A model generated the notes under the pieces. That model ran no database searches. It saw only the letters and a list, made by a program, of their open reading frames with translations, and was not told the DNA's origin. From Streptomyces sp. NBC_00247 (GTDB taxonomy: Bacteria; Actinomycetota; Actinomycetes; Streptomycetales; Streptomycetaceae), in the NCBI RefSeq assembly GCF_036188265.1, contig NZ_CP108093.1, positions 6,725,001 through 6,789,000 of the forward strand: 64,000 bases of DNA, written 5' to 3'. Position 1 is the first letter of the stretch, and every line of letters begins with the position of its first letter. The position numbers and the translations under genes are program-made. This document shows positions 32,382-40,370 of this stretch, piece after piece.

Positions 32382-34226
32382 GTGTCCATGATTCCCTCTC
32401 GCCGTAGTGTGCTGCGCGGGGCAGCCGCTGCCGCTGCCTCGGTGCCGCTGATCAGCGGAGTCAGTTCAGGACCGGCGTTCGCGTCGGCCGCGGCCTCCGG
32501 CGAGCACGGGGCCGGCCACGCTTCTGATGAGCACCGGACCGGCCACGCCACCTCCGCGCTCGGCCCGAACGTCCTGGTCTTCGATCCGTCCATGAGCGAC
32601 GCCTCGATCCAGGCCAAGGTCGACGCCGTGTTCGCCGTCCAGGAGTCCAACCAGTTCGGCGACGAGCGCTTCGCCCTGGCATTCAAGCCGGGCACCTACA
32701 CCGTCGACATCAACGTCGGTTTCTACACGCACGTCCTCGGTCTCGGCGCGAGCCCTTCCGATGTAGTGATCAACGGTCATGTCACCGTCGACGCCCAGTG
32801 GTTCGACGGGAACGGCACCCAGAACTTCTGGCGGGCCGCGGAGAACCTGACCATCGTGCCGCCGGACGGGCTGGAGCGCTGGGCGGTTTCCCAGGCGGCC
32901 CCGATGCGCCGCGTTCACATCAAGGGGAACATGACCCTGATGCCGAGCCCGCCCGGCAACCAGTGGTCCAGCGGCGGCTTCCTGGTCGACAGCAAGGTGG
33001 ACGGGCAGGTCGATTCCGGCTCCCAGCAGCAGTGGCTGTCGCGCAACGACACCTTCGGCAGCTGGACCGGCTCCAACTGGAACATGGTGTTCGTCGGTAC
33101 CGAGGGCGCCCCCGCCCAGTCCTTCCCGGCCCCGCCGATGACCACCGTCGACCGCACCCCCGTGGTACGGGAGAAGCCGTTCCTCACCGTGGACCGCCAC
33201 GGCTCCTACCAGGTCTTCGTGCCCGCGCTGCGCTCCAACAGCACCGGCACGACCTGGGAACACGGGCAGGCCCGGGGGCACAGCATCCCGCTGTCGCGGT
33301 TCCACGTGGCCCAGCCGGGCGACTCGGCCGCCGAGATCAACCAGGCCCTCGCCCACGGCAAGCACCTCCTGTTCACGCCGGGCATCTACGACATCTCCGC
33401 GCCGCTGCGGGTCAACCGGGCCGGCACCGTGGTGCTCGGCCTCGGCCTGACCACCCTGCGCTCCACCCGCGGCAACACCGTGATCGACGTCGCCGACGTC
33501 GCCGGTGTCACCCTCGCCGGGCTGCTGGTCGAGGCGGCCTCCAAGCACACCCCGGTGCTGGTACGCGTCGGCAAGGGCCGGAGCCGGCTGCGGCACAAGG
33601 GCGACCCGACCGTGCTCTTCGACATCGTCGCCCGCATCGGCGGCGCGATCGCCGGCGGCGCGGGCATCAGTGTCCAGGTCGACAGCAACGACGTGATCTG
33701 CGACCACCTCTGGCTCTGGCGCGCCGACCACGGTCTCGACGGCACCGTCGGCTGGACGGTCAACCCCGCCGACACCGGCATCGTGGTGAACGGCGACCAC
33801 GTCACCGTGTACGGGCTCTTCGTCGAGCACTACCAGAAGTACGAGGTGGTGTGGCAGGGCGAACACGGCCGCACCTACTTCTTCCAGAACGAGCACCCGT
33901 ACGACGTGCCCACGCAGTCGGCCTGGCGGCACGGCTCCGCCCTCGGGTACGCCGCGTACAAGGTCGGCGACAACGTGCGCGAGCACCACGCCTGGGGCCT
34001 GGGCAGCTACTGCTTCTTCAACCTCGGCGCGAACATCTACACCGACGCCGCCTACGAGGTCCCGAACACCCCCGGCGTCGTCTTCACCGACCTGATGACG
34101 GTCTGCCTCAACGACGCGGCCGGCGGCGGCATCCTGCACTGCATCGACAATGCGGGCGACCCGGTCCAGAACGGCTTCGGGACGTACTTCATGAAGTCGT
34201 ACTCCAACGGGGTCGTCGGAGCCTGA
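32382..34226 (+). CDS. Tat-exported right-handed beta-helix protein (GH55-like fold)
   Basis: 614 residues from GTG 32382 (ATG two codons on is an alternative). The N-terminus PSRRSVLRGAAAAAAS with an Ala-x-Ala-type site near residue 35 is a twin-arginine signal. The mature part has two blocks that look like parallel beta-helices (about 65-280 and 320-610; FKPGTYTVDINVGFYTHVLGLG, LLFTPGIYDISAPLRVNRAGTVVLGLGLTTL), the arrangement seen in GH55 glucanases and related exported carbohydrate enzymes. Relatives are often annotated as coagulation factor 5/8-type or adenylyl cyclase; neither is supported by motifs here. The LacI-type operator upstream supports a role in polysaccharide use. No catalytic residue assigned. 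Confidence 0.75.
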   Translation: MSMIPSRRSVLRGAAAAAASVPLISGVSSGPAFASAAASGEHGAGHASDEHRTGHATSALGPNVLVFDPSMSDASIQAKVDAVFAVQESNQFGDERFALAFKPGTYTVDINVGFYTHVLGLGASPSDVVINGHVTVDAQWFDGNGTQNFWRAAENLTIVPPDGLERWAVSQAAPMRRVHIKGNMTLMPSPPGNQWSSGGFLVDSKVDGQVDSGSQQQWLSRNDTFGSWTGSNWNMVFVGTEGAPAQSFPAPPMTTVDRTPVVREKPFLTVDRHGSYQVFVPALRSNSTGTTWEHGQARGHSIPLSRFHVAQPGDSAAEINQALAHGKHLLFTPGIYDISAPLRVNRAGTVVLGLGLTTLRSTRGNTVIDVADVAGVTLAGLLVEAASKHTPVLVRVGKGRSRLRHKGDPTVLFDIVARIGGAIAGGAGISVQVDSNDVICDHLWLWRADHGLDGTVGWTVNPADTGIVVNGDHVTVYGLFVEHYQKYEVVWQGEHGRTYFFQNEHPYDVPTQSAWRHGSALGYAAYKVGDNVREHHAWGLGSYCFFNLGANIYTDAAYEVPNTPGVVFTDLMTVCLNDAAGGGILHCIDNAGDPVQNGFGTYFMKSYSNGVVGA

Positions 34227-34308
34227 CGCCGGTGCGCGGCGGCGGTGGTGGGGCCTGGTGGCCACCACCGGGCCGACCGTGAGCGGGTGACGTCAGGAGA
34301 GGTGCGCG

Positions 34309-34343
34309 GTGGCGCGGCGGTCGTACGGACCGCCGCGCCACCC
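34309..34343. terminator. Bidirectional terminator between the beta-helix and SDR genes
   Basis: 15-base-pair perfect stem (GGTGGCGCGGCGGTC and complement) with a 5-base loop GTACG, in the 173-base gap between convergent genes. A weaker GGTGGTGG/CCACCACC hairpin precedes it at about 34245. Confidence 0.8.
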
Positions 34344-34399
34344 GCGTATCCCCGCAGCCGTGAGCGGTGCCGTGTGCCCATGCAAGGAGGGGAGGGCGA

Positions 34400-35188
34400 C
34401 TACAGGGTGGTGACCAGGCCGCCGTCGACGACGAAGTCGGCCCCGGTGATGTTCCCGCTCCGGTCGCTCGCCAGAAAAGCGACGAGGTCGGCGATCTCTT
34501 CGGGACGGGTGAAGCGACCGGTCACCGAACCGCCCGCGGCTTGCTCCGCCACGGATTCGGGGCTGCCACCCGTCGCCGCGGAAACCGAGGCGGCGACACC
34601 GTCGTCCCCCAGCCACAGCGCGGTGCTGACGGGTCCGGGGCTGACCGTGTTGACGCGGATGCCCTGCGGCCCGAACTCCTTGGACACCGCCTTGCAGAAG
34701 TTGGACAGCGCCGCCTTCGCGGTGCCGTAGTCGATCACCAGCGGATCGGGGAGGAAGGCGTTGACCGAGCTGATCGTGACCACGCCGGCTCCGGTCCTTC
34801 CGGCCATGTGGGGGAGCGCGGCCCGGGTGGCACGGACGGCCGCCAGGAAGTTGATGGTCCACGCGGCCTCCCACTCCTCGTCGGTCACCGTCAGGAAGCC
34901 GTCCACGCGTGGGCGCACCGCGCCGACGTTGTTGACGAGGACGTCCACGCCGCCGTACGCGGAGACCGCTGCGTCGACGAGAGAGCGGGGGCCGGTCGGA
35001 CCGCTCAGATCGACCTCGACGGCGAGGACGCGTCCGGTACCGGCCAGCGCTTCGAGTTCAGGGGTGTTCTTCCGCGCCCCCGTGACCACGGTCGCGCCTT
35101 CGCGGACGAGAGCCCGGGTGACGGCGAGTCCGATGCCACGGCTCGCACCGGTGACGATCGCGATGCGGTGGGACAGGCCCAGGTCCAT
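34400..35188 (-). CDS. SDR family oxidoreductase
   Basis: 262 residues, ATG 35188 preceded by GAAGGA. Classical short-chain dehydrogenase: cofactor motif TGASRGIG (about 14-21), NNVGA (NNAG-type) near 89, catalytic Ser in ISSVNAF, and YxxxK as YGTAK. After the glycine motif comes VVTGARK, with basic residues that favour NADP(H). The C-terminal LASDRSGNITGADFVVDGG is the family's usual end. The substrate is unknown; relatives act on ketones and 3-oxoacyl compounds. The frame stays open well upstream of the chosen start into a coding-like fragment (see 35435-35710). Confidence 0.92.
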   Translation of the reverse strand: MDLGLSHRIAIVTGASRGIGLAVTRALVREGATVVTGARKNTPELEALAGTGRVLAVEVDLSGPTGPRSLVDAAVSAYGGVDVLVNNVGAVRPRVDGFLTVTDEEWEAAWTINFLAAVRATRAALPHMAGRTGAGVVTISSVNAFLPDPLVIDYGTAKAALSNFCKAVSKEFGPQGIRVNTVSPGPVSTALWLGDDGVAASVSAATGGSPESVAEQAAGGSVTGRFTRPEEIADLVAFLASDRSGNITGADFVVDGGLVTTL

Positions 35189-35434
35189 GGTGGATTCCTT
35201 CGCAGGTCGATCTCGACGAGGACGGCCGGTACGGCCGGTTCGGCACGGTGCCGGCGACATCGCGCGAGCCGGGGGAGGCAGCGGTGCCGTCCACCGTGCC
35301 GGAGTTCCGGCACGTACCGCCTGAGCGTCCCACGGGTCACCGCCTCCGGGCGCGGCGTGACCCTCTGCGCCGCGCCGTCGCCTCCCGCGGTCGGTGACGG
35401 TCGCCGGGACACCCCACCCTCGTGGCGAGCGTTC

Positions 35435-35710
35435 GAGACCGGAGAGGTCAGCGGCGGCGACCACCGAGACGTTCTCCAGTGTCGGCGCGTTCTCCCAGAC
35501 CTCCGCCGCGAGCGCCGAAGCGCGGTCGTGGAGGCGGTCTGCGCGGTCGGCGGCCGCTTCGGCCGGGCCCTCGCAGGCGAGCGTCTCGGCCTGCTCTTCG
35601 AGTTCGTTCAGCAGCGCGACCGCGTGCTCCGGATGGTCCGGTGCCGGCAACTCTGCGGCCGGCGCCCAGGCCTCGATGCGGGGCCGTTCCCGTCCCGTGC
35701 GTGGTCCCAC
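35435..35710 (-). pseudogene. Coding-like fragment upstream of the SDR gene, stop lost
   Basis: In the same frame as the SDR gene, 35435-35710 has G/C-biased third positions and a protein-like helical composition (HPEHAVALLNELEEQAETLA, then ADRLHDRASALAAEVWENAP and NVSVVAAADLSGLERS). Below about 35430 the frame loses that bias and runs without a stop into the SDR start. No convincing start with a ribosome site is seen. The best reading is the remnant of a small hypothetical gene that lost its end. A genuine 436-residue fusion is possible but less likely. The remaining bases of this 595-base gap show nothing else. Confidence 0.4.
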
Positions 35711-35783
35711 GTCGCATCGGTTGCCGCGCCCGGTGACGGCGGCGGGGGGCCGAGGCCCCCGGCCGGCCGCCGTGGACCGTCGG

Positions 35784-36803
35784 TCACAGGTACGCCGGGG
35801 ACACCGCCGCGGTCATCACCGGGTGCGGGCGGCCGGAGCCGTCGGCCGGGACCTCGTAGAGGTCGGCGCCGAAGTCGCCCGGCAGAGCGTAGGTGACGGT
35901 GGTGTCGTCCTTCCAGACCGCCTGGTCGTCCACGCTGCGGGTCTCGGCGAGCGGGTGGTCGGCGAGTGTGCCCAGGTCCAGGACGTGCAGGCGCCAGGGG
36001 GCGTCGGCGGGCAGGCCCTCGTCGCGGCTCTTGTAGGCGATGCGGGTGCCGTCCGGGGAGAGCGAGGGGCACTCCACGTTGGTCCGGAGAGTGGTGAGCG
36101 TACGGTCCTCCAGGTCACCGCGGATCAGGTAGGTCCGGCCCTTCGTGGCGAGGGTCGCGTAGAAGTGCCGGTCGTCCGAAGCGAAGGTGACGCCCCAGAA
36201 GTTGACGTCCGCGGCGCGGTAGGGGCGGCCGTCCTTGCGTATCGCGAAGTCCTCCAGACTCGGGACGAGCTTGCCGGTGCGGGTGTCGAGGATCGCGGCG
36301 CGGGTGGAGAAGTTCGTGCCCGCGTAGCTGTCGCCGCCCACGAAGACCGTCCAGGCGGCCAGCCGGCCGCTGGGGGAGACACGGGCGCGGGAGGGGATGC
36401 CGGGGATCGGGTAGTGCGCCTTCTCCTTCAGGCTCCGGTCGAGGATCGTGGCCCGGTAGGTGTCCTGGAGCGCCCCGTGCACCGCCTGGAGGCAGACTCC
36501 GGTACCCGAAGCCGCGTAGAAACGCAGGCACTTGACGCCCGAGGCGGTGCGCGCCCCGGTGGGCGCCGTGACTGGTACGGTCGTCAGCTCGTCGCGGTGC
36601 GGGCCCCAGGCCATGTTCCGGAAGATCATCCGGTGCTGGTCCGCGAGCGTGATCCGCCCGGTGGTGACGACCGGCCCGCCGGGCTTCGCCACGTCGAGCC
36701 GGTCGGACCTGGCCGCGGCGTGCAGCACGGAGGCGGTGGCGACGACCGCGAGCACGGTGACGGCGCAGAGGAGGACGAGGAGCCGGGAGCGTGGGCGCGT
36801 CAT
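35784..36803 (-). CDS. Secreted or membrane-anchored beta-propeller (TolB/PD40-like) protein
   Basis: 339 residues. The ATG at 36803 overlaps the stop of the MFS gene by four bases, so the two are translationally coupled. The N-terminal hydrophobic helix (about 8-28, LLVLLCAVTVLAVVATASVL) is a signal or anchor. The rest contains WD40-like/PD40 strands: SRARVSPSGRLAAWTVFVGGD, FASDDRHFYATLATKG, CPSLSPDGTRIAYKSRDE and DDQAVWKDDTTVTYAL. No enzyme motif is present. It is probably an extracytoplasmic binding or signalling component working with the transporter encoded before it. The partner and ligand are unknown. Confidence 0.75.
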   Translation of the reverse strand: MTRPRSRLLVLLCAVTVLAVVATASVLHAAARSDRLDVAKPGGPVVTTGRITLADQHRMIFRNMAWGPHRDELTTVPVTAPTGARTASGVKCLRFYAASGTGVCLQAVHGALQDTYRATILDRSLKEKAHYPIPGIPSRARVSPSGRLAAWTVFVGGDSYAGTNFSTRAAILDTRTGKLVPSLEDFAIRKDGRPYRAADVNFWGVTFASDDRHFYATLATKGRTYLIRGDLEDRTLTTLRTNVECPSLSPDGTRIAYKSRDEGLPADAPWRLHVLDLGTLADHPLAETRSVDDQAVWKDDTTVTYALPGDFGADLYEVPADGSGRPHPVMTAAVSPAYL

Positions 36804-38122
36804 GCGGGAACCTTCACGGTCGGGCCGGTGCGGAGTGCGAACGCGGCGCACACGGCGAGTGCGGCCGCCGCCGCGAGCAGGGCCGTGCGGTCGCCCCACG
36901 CGGTCCAGGCCGCGCCGAAGGCCAGCGAGCAGATGAACCGGGCGAAGGCCTGCCCGGTCTGGATCAGTGCGAGACCGGAGGAGCGCAGTTCCTCCGGCAC
37001 GCTCTGCGAGGCCGCCGCCATCAGGACCCCGTCCGTGGCCGCGTAGAAGGCGCCGTGCAGGACGAGCACCAGGTACGGGAGCGCCGCCCCGTGCCACGAG
37101 GAGAGCAGCAGACCGTACGCGCCCAGCAGTGCGACGTGCCCGGCGAGGAAGACCCGCCAGGGACCGACCCGGTCCGCGAGCCGGCCCAGGGGCAGGGCGA
37201 GCAGCAGGAACGCGGCGGCGGTCCCGACCGGCATCAGGGCGAACCAGCGGTCGGGCACCCCGAGACGGTGCTGGAGCAGCAGGTAGACGAACGAGTCGCT
37301 CACCGTCGCGAGACCCAGCAGCAGCGCGCAGACGGCGATCCGCCGGATCGCGCGGTGCCGGAGCAGCGCGAAGGCCGCGCGCAGGGTGGGCCGGGGGGCG
37401 GCGGTGCCGGGGTGCTCGGCCGGCTTCACGACACGCGGGGTGCCCGGACCGGAGGAGGCAAGCGGGGCGGTGCTCTTCGCGGGTACGAACAGCACCAGTA
37501 CCAGCACGCCCACAGCCGCCACGCAGAAGCTCACGGTGAACACCGCGTCGTAGCCGTCGACGGTGGCGCGCAGGATCAGGAACGCGGCGAACGGACCGAG
37601 CAGGGCGCCCGCGGTGTCCATGGCGCGGTGGACGCCGAAGGCGCGGCCACGGGCCTCCGGCGGCGACGACAGGGAGATCATCGCGTCGCGCGGCGCGGTG
37701 CGAAGCCCCTTGCCGGTACGGTCGGCCGCCAGGACGAGACCGATGGGCGTGAGGGTGTGGGCCATGAGGAGAAGGGGTTTGCAGAGCGCCGAGAGGCCGT
37801 AGCCGAAGACGGCGACGTGCTTGTGGCGCCCGCCTCCGCGGTCGGCGAAGTGACCGCCGACCAGCCGGACCAGGGCGGAGAAGCCGTTGTAGACACCGTC
37901 GAGCAGCCCGAAGCCGAGAGGGCTGAGGCCGAGACCCGCCACCAGGTAGAGCGGCAGGACCGCGGTCACCATCTCGGAGGACACGTCGGTGATCAGACTG
38001 ACCGTGCCGAGCGCCAGCACGGTGGGGGCGACCGCCACGCGCCGCCGGGCCGGCTGTGTGCCCGGCCCGGCGGCGCGTTCGGCGGACCCCGCACGAGTGG
38101 CGCGGCTGTCCGCTACGTACAT
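36800..38122 (-). CDS. MFS transporter
   Basis: 440 residues with about 12 predicted membrane helices. The loop between helices 2 and 3 carries the MFS motif-A-like GGHFADRGGGRHK, and another copy in the second half reads GRLADRVGPWRV. A long charged central loop (about 222-256) splits the halves. The ATG at 38122 is one base after the stop of the phosphoesterase gene, and its own stop overlaps the beta-propeller gene, so the three form an operon (phosphoesterase, MFS, propeller). Direction of transport and substrate unknown; general resemblance is to drug/metabolite exporters. Confidence 0.88.
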   Translation of the reverse strand: MYVADSRATRAGSAERAAGPGTQPARRRVAVAPTVLALGTVSLITDVSSEMVTAVLPLYLVAGLGLSPLGFGLLDGVYNGFSALVRLVGGHFADRGGGRHKHVAVFGYGLSALCKPLLLMAHTLTPIGLVLAADRTGKGLRTAPRDAMISLSSPPEARGRAFGVHRAMDTAGALLGPFAAFLILRATVDGYDAVFTVSFCVAAVGVLVLVLFVPAKSTAPLASSGPGTPRVVKPAEHPGTAAPRPTLRAAFALLRHRAIRRIAVCALLLGLATVSDSFVYLLLQHRLGVPDRWFALMPVGTAAAFLLLALPLGRLADRVGPWRVFLAGHVALLGAYGLLLSSWHGAALPYLVLVLHGAFYAATDGVLMAAASQSVPEELRSSGLALIQTGQAFARFICSLAFGAAWTAWGDRTALLAAAAALAVCAAFALRTGPTVKVPA

Positions 38123-38123
38123 G

Positions 38124-39014
38124 TCAGGAGGTCCAGACTCCGGTGATGTCCTTGGCGGTCGCGGCGTTCCCCGCGTGCCCGAGGCCGTGCATGTCCTCCA
38201 GCGTGCGCAGGAGGTCGTAGTGGTTGTAGGTGGTGGCGGAGGTGGCGCCCGCGGTCACCCGCTGCCCGTAGAGGACCGTCGGGATGCGGTTGCCACTGAG
38301 CCGGTTGTCCTCGTCGAAGGTGACGACGAGCAGGCTGTTGTGGGTCTTGGCCCAGGTCGCGTAGGCGCCGAGGTTGTTCTTCAGCCAGGTGTCGCCGCTC
38401 GACACCGAGCAGTCGTGCATGTCGCTGCACAGGTTCGGGACGACGAAGGAGACCTGCGGCAGCTTCGTGTAGTCGGTGGGGAACTGCTGGAAGGTGTAGG
38501 CGGACGAGGTGGGGACGTTGCTGAAGCCGAACCAGGGGTTGTGCTTGCGGGCGTAGTTGCCGCTGCTGCACGTGGTCGAACCCTGGCTGGGCAGCGTCTC
38601 GTTGTAACTCGCCCAGCTCTTGCCCGCCGCGATCAGCTCGGACGCGAGGTTGGGCCGGCTGGAGAAGCCCGGGGTGTAGCAGCTGTCGTCCGTGATGCCC
38701 TGGGTGGCTCCGGAGAACAGGGCGAAGTAGTTGGGCTGGCTGGGGTGCGTCTCGGCGTAGGAGGCGGTGAGGTTGGCACCGCCGGTCTTCAGCGAGTTGA
38801 TGTACGGGGCGCTCGACGAGCCGATGACCTGGCTGTAGCCGTGGTTCTCGAAGACCACCACGATCACGTGGTCGGGGGTGGGCACACTGGCCGCGGCCTG
38901 CGCCGACGACGACCCGCCGATGCCGGTCCACAGGCCGACGGCAGCCAGGGCGGTGAGGGCAAAGGCGCAGGTGAGGGCGGTGCGACTGCGGCGGAACACG
39001 GATCTGCCGAGCAC
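38124..39014 (-). CDS. Secreted phosphoesterase (acid phosphatase / phospholipase C superfamily)
   Basis: 296 residues from GTG 39014, with GGAGG six bases upstream. Signal peptide about 1-40 ending AQAA. The mature enzyme belongs to the phosphoesterase family PF04185: DHVIVVVFENHGYSQVIG carries the first metal ligand, THPSQPNYFALFSGATQGI supplies the conserved Ser/Asn segment, and VVTFDEDNRL the Asp pair. Relatives are acid phosphatases and non-specific phospholipases C released under phosphate limitation. I saw no clear PHO box upstream. First gene of the operon with the MFS and propeller genes. Confidence 0.88.
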   Translation of the reverse strand: MLGRSVFRRSRTALTCAFALTALAAVGLWTGIGGSSSAQAAASVPTPDHVIVVVFENHGYSQVIGSSSAPYINSLKTGGANLTASYAETHPSQPNYFALFSGATQGITDDSCYTPGFSSRPNLASELIAAGKSWASYNETLPSQGSTTCSSGNYARKHNPWFGFSNVPTSSAYTFQQFPTDYTKLPQVSFVVPNLCSDMHDCSVSSGDTWLKNNLGAYATWAKTHNSLLVVTFDEDNRLSGNRIPTVLYGQRVTAGATSATTYNHYDLLRTLEDMHGLGHAGNAATAKDITGVWTS

Positions 39015-39229
39015 GGGGGCCTCCGGTGGGGAAGTCGGGAGTGGTACGGGGGCGGTGCAGGCCAGAGCATGCTCACGCCAAGAATCATCTGGGACGCTCC
39101 CTGCCGGTGGAGTCATGAAGAGCGGGTGAACTGTGCGTTCCGGTGCGCCCGGTCCGAGGGCGTGGGCGCCGCGCGCGTCCCTTTCCGCGGCGCGGGGCCC
39201 TCTCGACACGAAGGCGGCGGCGGCCCATC

Positions 39230-39556
39230 ATGATGGTCATGGCCTCGACGCGATTGCAGGGTCTGGTGCTGCCCCTGGCCGCCGCCCTCGCCCTGATCGC
39301 CGCCGGATCGGCGCAGGCCGAGCCGACGGTTCCGGACCACGCCGTCATCGTCTGCGACAGCGCCAGCTTCTACGCCAACTACGACAGCGCCTCCGGGCCT
39401 GCGGGTCTGAAGCGGGTACTCGCGCGGGGCGACAAGGTCGGACACACGCGTGGCGCCCACCCCGTCTACAACGGATGGGCGGCCACCTTCGACTTCGGGC
39501 CCAACGACTGGGGGTTCGTCAGGCAGGAGTGCCTGGGCGGTTACGGATCATGGTGA
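39230..39556 (+). CDS. Small secreted protein, SH3-like fold
   Basis: 108 residues. Signal peptide about 1-30 (LVLPLAAALALIAAGSAQA). The mature part of about 78 residues has two cysteines at its ends (IVCDSASFYANY and VRQECLGGYG) and a short beta-rich pattern like bacterial SH3 (SH3b) domains. Start uncertain: ATGs at 39230, 39233 and 39239 are all possible, with only a weak AAGGCGG upstream. It is followed 32 bases later by a second protein of the same plan. Function unknown; cell-wall or inhibitor roles are possible. Confidence 0.7.
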   Translation: MMVMASTRLQGLVLPLAAALALIAAGSAQAEPTVPDHAVIVCDSASFYANYDSASGPAGLKRVLARGDKVGHTRGAHPVYNGWAATFDFGPNDWGFVRQECLGGYGSW

Positions 39557-39588
39557 CGTTCCCGAATCGCACCCCCGGAGGGCACCTT

Positions 39589-39876
39589 GTGACCCGTACC
39601 AGTAAGCGCGTAGCCCTCGTCCTGGCCGTTGCCGCCACGGTGGCGGCCCTGGCCACAGGTCCCGCCGCAGCTGCCAACGGCACCGCCGGGCAGCGCGAAA
39701 CCGTCTGCGCCGAGGACCTCTTCGTCCGGGTCACGGCCCCCAACGGGGCCTGGATGGGCACCCTGTACCGGGGGCAGACCTTCCTCGTGGAGGAAGCCGG
39801 CGGAACATGGGTTCACGGGTTCGCCTACGGCGACATCAACCGCCGGGGCTGGGTCCAGAACGGCTGGTTCTGCTGA
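39589..39876 (+). CDS. Small secreted protein, SH3-like fold (second of a pair)
   Basis: 95 residues from GTG 39589 with GGAGGG six bases upstream. Signal peptide about 1-29 (VALVLAVAATVAALATGPAAA). The mature 65 residues again carry one cysteine near each end (TVCAEDLFVRV and NGWFC) and the SH3b-like pattern APNGAWMGTLYRGQTFLVEE then GGTWVHGFAYG. It shares cysteine placement and length, but little sequence, with the preceding protein; the two are probably old paralogues co-expressed. A short hairpin follows the stop. Confidence 0.75.
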   Translation: MTRTSKRVALVLAVAATVAALATGPAAAANGTAGQRETVCAEDLFVRVTAPNGAWMGTLYRGQTFLVEEAGGTWVHGFAYGDINRRGWVQNGWFC

Positions 39877-39908
39877 CCGCCGTGCCGTCCCGGAGACTCG
39901 GACCCGGT

Positions 39909-39928
39909 GCCGGCCCGTATCGGCCGGC
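39909..39928 (+). terminator. Hairpin after the SH3-like gene pair
   Basis: Seven-base-pair stem GCCGGCC / GGCCGGC with a 6-base loop, 32 bases past the stop. Short for a terminator, but it is the only one in the gap. Confidence 0.5.
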
Positions 39929-40370
39929 GCCTTCCCTCCCCCGGTGCGCGTGGTGGGCTGTCCTCAGCCGGCCGGCCGAACCGTGATCGCGGCGGCAGTG
40001 TGTCATTCACGTTTCAGGTGGCTCCGTTCCGTGGAACGCGTGTCACTCGCATGATCGAATGACGAACATGCTGATCGCGCACCCCGGCCGCCTCCCGTCA
40101 CTCGTCCCGTCCCGGCCCCTGTGCGTGTGCCGTGCGGGCCGTTGTGGCGGGACCCGGTGACCTGATTCGGGCGCGGACCCGCAGAAGGCGCGGGCCTCTT
40201 CCGCCGGGTGCGGCGGTGACAGGTCCGTCGGGCCACGGAGCGGCTCCGCGAAACGGCCCCGGGGCGTCGTCCGTGCGCGATCTCCCGTGCACCGGGCAGT
40301 CCTTCTCCCGTCCACGCCCCTCCGTCCGGAACGGGGCGCGGCCACACCCTTCTCTGGAGCAGAAATACCC
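39929..40370 (+). other. Leader region of the M28-like gene
   Basis: About 440 bases without a supported gene. A somewhat A+T-richer patch at 39995-40070 (TGTGTCATTCACGTTTCAGG) may contain the promoter of the following gene, leaving a long leader. GGAG at 40356-40359 is the likely ribosome site, 11 bases before the start. Confidence 0.35.

Noticed and set aside
32382-34226. Annotation as adenylyl cyclase or coagulation factor 5/8 domain protein
   Set aside because: No cyclase catalytic motif or discoidin domain is visible; the sequence pattern is parallel beta-helix with a Tat signal.
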